Part shown: piece by piece, positions 8,735-16,316 of the stretch | How positions within the stretch are numbered: the first letter of the stretch is position 1 | How the letters are laid out: every line of letters begins with the position of its first letter | Assembly: GCA_028282845.1 (NCBI GenBank) | Contig: JANQGY010000017.1 | Coordinates: forward strand, 1 to 64,000 | Reading direction: 5' to 3' | Length of the DNA: 64,000 nt | Source: a bacterium | GTDB lineage: Bacteria > Fidelibacterota > Marinisomatia > Marinisomatales > JAHJCW01 | Translations under genes and position numbers: made by a program | The notes under the pieces: model-generated | Told to the model about the DNA's origin: nothing | Databases searched by the model: none | The model's input: the letters and a program-made list of their open reading frames with translations, nothing else

Positions 8735-9118
8735 TTATAAAGTGGCTATACAATCAATTTCGACTTGCACATTCTTCGGCAAAGCCGATACTTCCACAAC
8801 CGAACGTGCCGGTGGCTCCACATTCTCAAACTGTTGCTTGAACACCGCATTAAGCTCAGGATACTTATCAAGATCCGTGATGAAAACAGTTAGTTTGATT
8901 GAGTTCAATAGGTTTGTTCCGGTTTCTTGTAAAACAGCGTCAATATTAATCAAGGTTTGTTCAACCTGCTGAGTAAAATTATCCGATATAACCTCACCGG
9001 TTTTAGGGTCTAATGGTATTTGTCCGGCTGTAAACACCATGTCATTGGATATAATCGCCTGACTATAGTAGCCAATCGCACTTGGTGCATCCTTGGTAAA
9101 AATTGTTTTTCTATTCAT
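8735..9118 (-). CDS. ridA: RidA family enamine/imine deaminase
   Basis: A 127-residue protein matching the YjgF/YER057c/UK114 family over its whole length. It has the SAIGYYSQAI start, the GQIPLDPKTGE strand, the RSVVEVSALPKNVQVEIDCIA end and the conserved arginine near residue 105 that binds the substrate carboxylate. RidA hydrolyses reactive 2-aminoacrylate-type enamines released by PLP enzymes. It is probably co-transcribed with the lipid kinase downstream. Confidence 0.95.
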   Translation of the reverse strand: MNRKTIFTKDAPSAIGYYSQAIISNDMVFTAGQIPLDPKTGEVISDNFTQQVEQTLINIDAVLQETGTNLLNSIKLTVFITDLDKYPELNAVFKQQFENVEPPARSVVEVSALPKNVQVEIDCIATL

Positions 9119-9126
9119 ATTTTTTT

Positions 9127-9160
9127 AACCACAGATTTCACAAATTAACACAAATTTATT
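9127..9160. repeat. Short degenerate CACA(G/A)ATT repeat
   Basis: The run reads CCACAGATTTCACAAATTAACACAAATTTA, about three imperfect copies of a 10-11 base unit. Similar CACAGATT strings occur as dispersed intergenic debris in several phyla. It lies directly upstream of ridA and next to a nested palindrome. Confidence 0.45.
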
Positions 9161-9167
9161 TATTTCA

Positions 9168-9223
9168 ACCCCCTCTGTCTTTTGGACATCTCCCCCTAAT
9201 TTAGGGGGAGAAAAAGCGGGGGT
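9168..9223. repeat. Nested palindromic intergenic element
   Basis: Outer arms ACCCCC and GGGGGT enclose a small GTC/GAC hairpin and a perfect 9-base stem (CTCCCCCTA / TAGGGGGAG, loop ATT, 9190-9210). The layout resembles REP-like elements rather than a simple terminator, although either strand could also stop transcription. It lies between ridA and the PPC-domain gene. Confidence 0.7.
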
Positions 9224-9266
9224 ATATATTAAATATTTTCGTTGCATTCGTCTGTTTTGTTGTTAT

Positions 9267-9689
9267 TTATTCCAAATCCCATACGGCAAGACCGATTTGA
9301 TCATTAAATGATCTTTTAGATGTACTATTAAACTTTTGAATTATGAACTCGCCGACCACTGCAATATCCATTTTGAAAACATGTCCGCCAAATAATTGCA
9401 TATCATGATTCCCGATTACAGCATGAGCATGTATAAATGGCTCGTTGTCTAATAACATTATATTCCCACTATACGAAATCAGCTCATGGTCATCAAAAAA
9501 TGATTCCCTATAATATTGTTTGGTATTTAAATCGTAAGAGCCTAATTCCGTATTTTTAACTGCCCCGATTCCAGTGATTTGTCCATTCAAAATATTATGC
9601 TTTTTGCAAAAACCGGTTAATTCATCAATTACCGATTCACCTCTTTCAAGGTAAACCTGATAAATATTATTTGTTTGGTTAAATTGCAT
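9267..9689 (-). CDS. PPC (DUF296) domain protein
   Basis: A 140-residue single-domain protein of the PPC/PCC family, related to the domain in plant AT-hook proteins and archaeal/bacterial DUF296 proteins. The hallmark elements are a GITGIGAV-like segment near residue 40, a HAHAVIGN segment near residue 88 and the GGHVFKMDIAVVGEF strand near residue 102. The histidines of the HxH and GH motifs could bind a metal. The function of bacterial members is unclear; DNA binding has been suggested. Its ATG follows the alaS stop with no gap, so it is translationally linked to alaS. Confidence 0.85.
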   Translation of the reverse strand: MQFNQTNNIYQVYLERGESVIDELTGFCKKHNILNGQITGIGAVKNTELGSYDLNTKQYYRESFFDDHELISYSGNIMLLDNEPFIHAHAVIGNHDMQLFGGHVFKMDIAVVGEFIIQKFNSTSKRSFNDQIGLAVWDLE

Positions 9690-12281
9690 TTATATTCTTT
9701 TTGATAAAACGTAAGTTTTTATTTGAGCATTTGCATGATTAAGTAACATTTTTAAATTGTCTAAATTTTTTGCTCCAGTAAATGCCATATGCGATTTACC
9801 ACCACCTTTACCACCACCAATGGTATTTGCTAATTCATGTGCACTTAAACCTTTTTTAACTAAGTTTTGTGCCACCACTACCATTATTGGTGGTTTTATC
9901 CTATTTTCCACTCCAATCACACATATTTGATTATCAATTTTCTCATACAATCTATCACCAAGTATTCTTAGCTCATTTTGTGAAATTTCTGAAATAGCGG
10001 TTATAATTACAGGAAATGGAACTCTATTAAGCATCTTAGATTTAATCAGGATATCTTCAACATTTAATTTTTGTAGTTGGTTAAAATCCTTTAATTCTTT
10101 ATTTAGCTTCTTTCTATCATCTACTATTATTCTCGCTCTATCAATTATTTCACTTTGCGGGGCTTTTATCACGTCTTGTAATTGATTTAATATTTGATAT
10201 TGTTCTTGAACAAACAATAGTGCCTCCTTTCCGGTTATGGCAACTATCCGGCGCACACCCGCAGCAAGCGATGATTCTTCAATAATTTTGAAAAACCCAA
10301 TATCACCGGTGCGATTCACATGCGTACCACCGCATAACTCTTTTGAGAAATCTCCTATTGTTAGAACTCGGACAACATCGCCATATTTTTCACCGAATAA
10401 TGCCTCAGCGCCTTCTTTCTTTGCAACGTCAAATGATTTTATATCAGGAATAACTTCAGTATTCTTAATGATCTCATCATTTACTATTTTTTCAATCTGC
10501 CGCAATTCATCATTTGAAATTTTTTCAAAATGGGTAAGGTCAAATCGAAAATTTTCAGGTCCGACTGATGAACCGGCCTGATGGACATGTTCTCCAAGAA
10601 CTTGTTTGAGCGCAGCATGCAATAAATGAGTGGCAGTATGATTTCTTCTAATTGCATCTCTTCTTTCCTTGTCCACACTGCAATTGACGACCTCTTTTAC
10701 CTTTGATTCATCAAAATCGCCTTTGCAAAAATGTACGACGCTCTCATGCTCTTTTTGAGTATCAATGACTGTAAGATCAATTCCATCACCTAAAATTGTT
10801 CCGGTATCGCCGATCTGTCCGCCCGATTCGGCGTAAAAAGGAGTTTGGTCAAACACTACGGCATATTTATTTTCTAATTTTGACCAACGTATGATTTTAG
10901 ATTTCGATTCCAATGTTTCATAACCCAAAAATTTGGAATCATCCCCCTGCCTAACTTCCTGCCATTTAATTTTTTTTGAATTGACTTTGAATTTTCCGGC
11001 CGATTTGGCACGTTTGACCTGTTCCTGCATCTCTTTCTTAAATCCCCTTTCATCAACTTCTAATTTGTTTTCCCGGGCAATTAATTGAGTAAGATCAAGC
11101 GGAAAACCGTAAGTATCATATAATTTGAAGGCTTCTTTACCGGAAATTACTTTTCCTTTCAGATTTGCTAATATTTTATCAAAATGGTTAAGACCGCGAT
11201 CCAAAGTTTTATTAAATGATTTCTCTTCAGCTTTGATAACATTAATAATATGGGCTTTACGATCAATAATTTCGGGATAAACTTCTCCGAGCACTTCACC
11301 TACCGTCTCAACCAATTTATAAATGAATGGCTTAGATTGATTGAGAACGCGTCCAAAACGCGATGCCCTTCGCAAAATTCGACGGACAATATATCCGCGT
11401 CCTTCGTTGGATGGCATCACGCCATCAGCAATGGAAAACGTCAACATTCGGGCGTGATCGGCAATCACTTGATGCGGTATAGGATTCTTTTTGTACTCAA
11501 CTCCGGTAATTTTTTCGATATGTTTCAATAGTGGTTGAAATAAATCGGTTTCATAATTACTGACTTTCTTCTGCATCACCGAAACAATTCGTTCAAAACC
11601 GGCGCCGGTATCAATATGTTTTTTGGGAAGGTCATGCAATTTGCCTTTTTCATCTCGATTAAATTGAATAAACACCAAATTCCACAATTCCCAATATTCA
11701 GCACTTTTATTAACGCCGTCAGCAGCTTGTTTTGTTAAATCTTTGCCAACAAAATAATGAATTTCCGAGCAGGGACCGCAGGGGCCGGTTTCACCCATCT
11801 CCCAAAAATTATCTTTCTTGCCAAAGCGCAAAATGCGATCATGGGCAATATCGGTTTCCGATTTCCACAATTCGAACGCTTCATCGTCATCGGTATAAAC
11901 CGTCGCCCACAGGCGATTTTTATCAAGTTTCCACACTTCGGTAAATAATTCCCAAGCCCATTTAATCGCCTCAGCTTTGTAATAATCGCCGAATGACCAA
12001 TTGCCAAGCATCTCAAAAAATGTGTGATGGAAAGTATCAATGCCAACTTCTTCAAGATCATTATGCTTACCGCTAACGCGAATACATTTTTGGCTGTTAA
12101 CAATACGTTTTGACTTGGGCATTTGCTCATCCAAAAAAATCGGTTTGAATTGATTCATACCGGCATTGGTAAATAAAAGGGTTGGATCATCAAGCGGAGC
12201 AACCGAAGCACTGCGCACAACGGTATGTTGTTTATCCTTAAAAAAATTGATAAAAGATTGGCGAATATCTTTACTATTCAT
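9690..12281 (-). CDS. alaS: Alanyl-tRNA synthetase
   Basis: An 863-residue class II synthetase that charges tRNA-Ala. The N-terminal catalytic core begins with the typical FINFFKDKQHTVVRSA segment and has FTNAGMNQFKPIF near residue 37. The editing domain has the zinc-site motifs HTATHLLH near residue 546 and CGGTH near residue 650. The C-terminal C-Ala domain has the glycine-rich GGGKGGGKSHMAFTGA. Length is normal (E. coli 876). The gene directly precedes the PPC-domain gene. Confidence 0.98.
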   Translation of the reverse strand: MNSKDIRQSFINFFKDKQHTVVRSASVAPLDDPTLLFTNAGMNQFKPIFLDEQMPKSKRIVNSQKCIRVSGKHNDLEEVGIDTFHHTFFEMLGNWSFGDYYKAEAIKWAWELFTEVWKLDKNRLWATVYTDDDEAFELWKSETDIAHDRILRFGKKDNFWEMGETGPCGPCSEIHYFVGKDLTKQAADGVNKSAEYWELWNLVFIQFNRDEKGKLHDLPKKHIDTGAGFERIVSVMQKKVSNYETDLFQPLLKHIEKITGVEYKKNPIPHQVIADHARMLTFSIADGVMPSNEGRGYIVRRILRRASRFGRVLNQSKPFIYKLVETVGEVLGEVYPEIIDRKAHIINVIKAEEKSFNKTLDRGLNHFDKILANLKGKVISGKEAFKLYDTYGFPLDLTQLIARENKLEVDERGFKKEMQEQVKRAKSAGKFKVNSKKIKWQEVRQGDDSKFLGYETLESKSKIIRWSKLENKYAVVFDQTPFYAESGGQIGDTGTILGDGIDLTVIDTQKEHESVVHFCKGDFDESKVKEVVNCSVDKERRDAIRRNHTATHLLHAALKQVLGEHVHQAGSSVGPENFRFDLTHFEKISNDELRQIEKIVNDEIIKNTEVIPDIKSFDVAKKEGAEALFGEKYGDVVRVLTIGDFSKELCGGTHVNRTGDIGFFKIIEESSLAAGVRRIVAITGKEALLFVQEQYQILNQLQDVIKAPQSEIIDRARIIVDDRKKLNKELKDFNQLQKLNVEDILIKSKMLNRVPFPVIITAISEISQNELRILGDRLYEKIDNQICVIGVENRIKPPIMVVVAQNLVKKGLSAHELANTIGGGKGGGKSHMAFTGAKNLDNLKMLLNHANAQIKTYVLSKRI

Positions 12282-12355
12282 TTTTCAAATTAAATATATT
12301 TTATGGATTCAGAAACACATAAGTTAATAAGGTAAATCAACAAATGAATTATAAT

Positions 12356-12382
12356 AAAAAAGGACTCTTTCGAACCCTTTTT
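12356..12382 (-). terminator. Rho-independent terminator, possibly bidirectional
   Basis: AAAAAGG and CCTTTTTT form the arms around a TTCGAA-containing loop. On the minus strand the stem is followed by a T run, about 22 bases after the stop of the secreted protein gene ending at 12404. The plus strand also ends in T5. It separates that gene from alaS. Confidence 0.65.
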
Positions 12383-12403
12383 ATGATTACAATTTTATGG
12401 CTA

Positions 12404-13453
12404 CTATTTTATAAGCATCAACTTAGTTGTTGTTACTTCATCACCTGCAATTATTTTGCAAAAGTACAATCCTGCTGGAACATCATTATTATTCATATCT
12501 GTACCATGCCATTTAACTGAGTGCCATCCTTGCTGTTTTACAGAGCTATTTAGTGTTGATATTAGTTTACCGTTAATATCATGTATCTGAATATAAACTT
12601 CGCTTTCCTTATCTAATCCATATGTTATCGTTGTACTTGGATTAAATGGGTTTGGGTAGGGAGATAAGACCATAAAACTATTAGGTAGGAATTTTACATC
12701 CTCTATTCCTAGCGGTACGAGAGAACCAGCGCCTATTTGAACCTTGAATGGACTATTATCGACATCACTATTAATAATCTCAATATAAGTTTCCCAAATA
12801 CTAAAAGTATTTCTAGGTAATCCTGTTGGAATAATTAATTGAATAACAAATGTTGTATTACCGGATGGAGGGACAACTGAAGCAGGTGGTGTAATTATAA
12901 TAAAATAATTACTATATTGTCCAAGAACAGTAGGAAGTGGATTTAATATTAGATCATCATTGCCATTGTTTTCGATTCTTACATTTATTATTGGACTTGT
13001 TCCAAATGGAACATCACCTAAATCATAGCCACCACGATTTTCTATCTTATTATTATTAACCCATACTGAAATTTCTGGTGCAATAGTAGATGCGTTTACA
13101 GTTGGTTTATTAGGCCCTGAACCTAACCAAGATACACCATCAAGATATATTCCATCAGGAGTGTCAGGTATATTAAATCCAAAATTCTTATAATAGTACA
13201 TTTTCAAGTGATTAAATGATAAATCTTCAGCAATATGCCACGACCATCCATTCGCTCTTAAAAGATATAATGTAGGCGATCCTTCTTTTATGTAATAAAA
13301 TACATCATCATTTGTCTGTGGTGAAGCTAATATCGAAGGTAAGTATGTACCGTTAACGATATCTGTAGAGGCACCTGATACTTCCATCGATTGTGCATAT
13401 GCAATACCAAGAAAGATTATACAAACCAGATGATATCTGAATAATTTATTCAT
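12404..13453 (-). CDS. Secreted protein with choice-of-anchor D domain and C-terminal sorting module
   Basis: A 349-residue exported protein. A signal peptide (CIIFLGIAYAQ) is followed by a unique N-terminal part. A choice-of-anchor D/ASH-like beta domain (about 135-235; GDVPFGTSPIINVRIENNGN) comes next. The C-terminal FlgD-like/type IX sorting module of about 80 residues carries YPNPFNPSTTITYGL, GWHSVKWHGTD, VPAGLYFCKI and a basic tail. It is probably exported across both membranes and displayed or released. I moved the start to the ATG at 13453 because a perfect GGAGG lies five bases before it. The N-terminal region resembles nothing I know. Confidence 0.82.
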   Translation of the reverse strand: MNKLFRYHLVCIIFLGIAYAQSMEVSGASTDIVNGTYLPSILASPQTNDDVFYYIKEGSPTLYLLRANGWSWHIAEDLSFNHLKMYYYKNFGFNIPDTPDGIYLDGVSWLGSGPNKPTVNASTIAPEISVWVNNNKIENRGGYDLGDVPFGTSPIINVRIENNGNDDLILNPLPTVLGQYSNYFIIITPPASVVPPSGNTTFVIQLIIPTGLPRNTFSIWETYIEIINSDVDNSPFKVQIGAGSLVPLGIEDVKFLPNSFMVLSPYPNPFNPSTTITYGLDKESEVYIQIHDINGKLISTLNSSVKQQGWHSVKWHGTDMNNNDVPAGLYFCKIIAGDEVTTTKLMLIK

Positions 13454-13686
13454 GAGGTCCTCCATAGACAACTGAAATGCTAAATTAGTTATATTCGATC
13501 TCTCAGAGTAAATTTAACATGAAATTTTAATTAGATTGAAACTTTAATTAAGATTATAAGATTTTGTGATCCAGTTATTTTGATTAGCTCCATATCTTTC
13601 TAATTGATGTTTAATCTATTTTTTATCTATTTTTTAAGATTCTGTACTACCAATTAATTTTCAATATGGATTAAAGGATAAGAACA

Positions 13687-15003
13687 ATGTTTAAAGAACA
13701 CCCCAAAGGCTTATACATACTCTTCTTCACTGAAATGTGGGAAAGGTTTAGTTATTATGGAATGAGAGCTATTCTTACGCTATACATGGTAACCTCTGTC
13801 GCAGGTAATAACCCCGGATTAGGATGGGACGACGCGTTTGCCCTCTCAATTTATGGATGGTACACTATGGCTGTTTATGTGATGTCCATTCCCGGCGGCA
13901 TAATTGCCGATAGATGGCTTGGACAGAAAAAGACGGTTTTGTGGGGAGGAATATTGCTGGTAATAGGACATTCAATCCTCGCAATTGAGGCGATGTGGGC
14001 ATTTGCAACTGGTCTAACACTAATTGTATTAGGTGTTGGTGGGCTTAAGCCTAATATTTCAACATTAGTTGGAGGATTATACAAAGAAGGGGATCCTCAA
14101 AGAGATGTTGGTTTTACTATTTTTTATATTGGAATAAATATCGGTGCGGCGTTAGCAACATTGGTTGTTGGCGCTGTTGGAGAATTATTGGGTTGGCATT
14201 ATGGTTTTGGACTTGCCGGAATCGGAATGACGCTAGGTTTAATTCAGTATCTATACGGACAAAAATATCTTAAAGGTGTTGGCGAAGCACCAGCTAAGCA
14301 AAAAGAAACTAAAGAGGCAATTCACACACCTTTAACTAAAATAGAAAAAGACCGAATGATAGTACTTTTTCTATCCTTTTTTATTATAGTTGCTTTTTGG
14401 GCTGGTTTCGAACAAGCTGGCGGCCTAATGACAATTTATACTAATACTAAAGTCGATAGAATGCTTCTTGGGTGGCAGGTACCTACCACCTGGTTCCAAT
14501 TTTTAAATCCATTTTTTATTATCACTTTTGGTACGATAGTGGCCACTTTTTGGTTAAAAAGACAAAAAGCTGGTAAAGAATCTTCCACTCTATTCAAGAT
14601 GGCAATTGGCACAATGATTATGGGGTTAGGCTTCTTGATGATGACTGGGGCTGCTACGCAAGCATCAAACACTGGACAAGCCGGAATGTATTGGCTCATT
14701 TTTGCTTACCTATTACACACAATCGGTGAACTATGCGCGTCACCAACAGCGTTATCATTTATCACAAAATTAGCACCTGTTAAATATGCATCTTTCATGA
14801 TGGGTGCTTATTTTGCAGCAACAGGTATCGGTAATAAAATTGCCGGTATGATCGGTGAAACAGCATCAACTGCCGGAGAATTCCAAGTATTTACAGGTAT
14901 ATTTATTTATACTGCTATAATTGGTATTCTTGTACTATTATTCTTGAAAAAACTTAAAGCCTTAACCCACGGGGCCGAAGACTTTGTTGAAGGAAACGTC
15001 TAA
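13687..15003 (+). CDS. POT family proton-dependent oligopeptide transporter
   Basis: A 438-residue inner-membrane protein of the major facilitator superfamily. The PTR2 signatures are clear: FTEMWERFSYYGMRAIL at about 14-30, including the ExxER proton-coupling motif, and FYIGINIGAALA near residue 147. About 12-14 helices are predicted. Members import di- and tripeptides with protons. AAGGATAAGAACA before the ATG supplies a Shine-Dalgarno site. Adenosine deaminase follows after 12 bases, so the two form a likely scavenging operon. Confidence 0.95.
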   Translation: MFKEHPKGLYILFFTEMWERFSYYGMRAILTLYMVTSVAGNNPGLGWDDAFALSIYGWYTMAVYVMSIPGGIIADRWLGQKKTVLWGGILLVIGHSILAIEAMWAFATGLTLIVLGVGGLKPNISTLVGGLYKEGDPQRDVGFTIFYIGINIGAALATLVVGAVGELLGWHYGFGLAGIGMTLGLIQYLYGQKYLKGVGEAPAKQKETKEAIHTPLTKIEKDRMIVLFLSFFIIVAFWAGFEQAGGLMTIYTNTKVDRMLLGWQVPTTWFQFLNPFFIITFGTIVATFWLKRQKAGKESSTLFKMAIGTMIMGLGFLMMTGAATQASNTGQAGMYWLIFAYLLHTIGELCASPTALSFITKLAPVKYASFMMGAYFAATGIGNKIAGMIGETASTAGEFQVFTGIFIYTAIIGILVLLFLKKLKALTHGAEDFVEGNV

Positions 15004-15015
15004 AGCTGAGATTGT

Positions 15016-16101
15016 ATGACAATTAGTCTTGATTTACTGAAGCGACTCCCTAAAGTCGAATTGCATTGTCATTTAGATGGCTGTTTAAGAATTGACACCA
15101 TCCTTGATCTTGCCGAAAAGGATGGTGTCACTTTACCGTCTAAAGATAAAAATATTCTTGAAAAATCATTACCTATTGGAAATAATCGTGTAACGCTGGA
15201 AGAATATCTCGAAAGATTTGATATTACCTTAAGCGTAATGCAAACTCCCGAAAGCCTTCAGCGAATCGCATATGAATTAATTGAAGATGTCTCAAAGGAA
15301 AATGTACGGTATATCGAAATACGTTACTCACCAATCCTACACACAAAAAAAGGAATGAAACTAAATGAAACTGTTGACGCTGTTAAAACCGGATTGAAGA
15401 AAGGCTCAGAGGATTTTGGTGTTAAATCCGGAATTATTGTATGTGGAATTCGAAATATTTCTCCTGAGATTTCTTTAAAGTTGGCGAATCTTACATTGGA
15501 ATATAAAAATAAAGGTGTTGTGGGATTCGATCTGGCTGGTGCAGAGGAAAATTTCCCGGCTAAAGACCATCGTGAAGCATTCTATTTAATACAAAATAAT
15601 AATATAAATGCTACCATTCATGCCGGTGAAGCCTTTGGCCCGGCATCTATACGTCAAGCAATTCATTACTGCAATGCACACAGAATAGGACATGGAACGC
15701 GCTTAAAAGAAGATAAAGACTTGATGAATTATGTAAATGATCATCGTATTCCGCTCGAAATTTGTTTGACATCTAACTGGCAGACGCGCTCGGTACGATC
15801 ATTAAAATATCATCCGGCAAAATTATATTACGACCAAGGCATCAGAATCTCACTTAATACGGATAACCGATTGATCTCCGACACTACCTTAACTAAAGAA
15901 TTTGCTCTCGCCCATGAATTATTCGGATGGTACTTAAATGATTTCCGCCGAATGACGATTACCGCTATGAAAAGTGCCTTTTTGAGTTATAATACTCGCA
16001 AAAATATGATCTTTGAAATTGCAGAGGAATTTGAGCAGGAATTCGGTTTGATGCCGGAGTATGTTGAAACCGGTTATCAACGGATCAGTAATCGCAAATA
16101 G
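15016..16101 (+). CDS. add: Adenosine deaminase
   Basis: A 361-residue amidohydrolase that converts adenosine to inosine. Zinc and catalytic residues can be placed: HCHLDG (H17, H19), the catalytic HAGEAFG pair near 202-205, HRIGHG near 222, and the second zinc ligand in the NTDNR segment near 281. FDLAGAE near 172 is also typical of the ADA group. Adenine deaminase is a close relative, but the CHLDG and GFDLAGAE pattern favours adenosine. It follows the peptide transporter gene after 12 bases. Confidence 0.92.
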   Translation: MTISLDLLKRLPKVELHCHLDGCLRIDTILDLAEKDGVTLPSKDKNILEKSLPIGNNRVTLEEYLERFDITLSVMQTPESLQRIAYELIEDVSKENVRYIEIRYSPILHTKKGMKLNETVDAVKTGLKKGSEDFGVKSGIIVCGIRNISPEISLKLANLTLEYKNKGVVGFDLAGAEENFPAKDHREAFYLIQNNNINATIHAGEAFGPASIRQAIHYCNAHRIGHGTRLKEDKDLMNYVNDHRIPLEICLTSNWQTRSVRSLKYHPAKLYYDQGIRISLNTDNRLISDTTLTKEFALAHELFGWYLNDFRRMTITAMKSAFLSYNTRKNMIFEIAEEFEQEFGLMPEYVETGYQRISNRK

Positions 16102-16126
16102 TTTGTCATTCCCGATTTCATCATTT

Positions 16127-16199
16127 GTCATTCCGCACTGGATACGGAATCCATTTTAAAATATAGATTCCTGCTTTCGCAGGAATGACAGAATACTAA
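16127..16199. repeat. Dispersed palindromic element with GTCATTCC/GGAATGAC termini
   Basis: A 73-base element bounded by perfect 8-base inverted repeats. Inside lie a CGCACTGGATACGGAATCC segment and a CCTGCTTTCGCAGG hairpin. An extra GTCATTCCC half-site precedes it at 16105. It lies between two convergent genes, where it may also act as a terminator. Confidence 0.75.
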
Positions 16200-16217
16200 G
16201 TGAATTAAAACAGAGAT

Positions 16218-16311
16218 GTCATTACCAACTTGATTGGGAATCTATACACTTGCTATTGCACACCACTGCGCATAAGCCCGCCTCAGGTGGGCAAGCTTGC
16301 GTAGGAATGAC
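16218..16311. repeat. Second, diverged palindromic element with inner hairpin
   Basis: A 94-base relative of the element just upstream. A decayed GTCATTAcc start and an intact GGAATGAC end enclose a strong inner hairpin (GCCCGCC, loop TCA, GGTGGGC, at about 16277-16292) and a GCAAGCTTGC palindrome. The two copies fill the whole gap between the adenosine deaminase and the PorZ-like gene. Confidence 0.65.
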
Positions 16312-16316
16312 AATTT

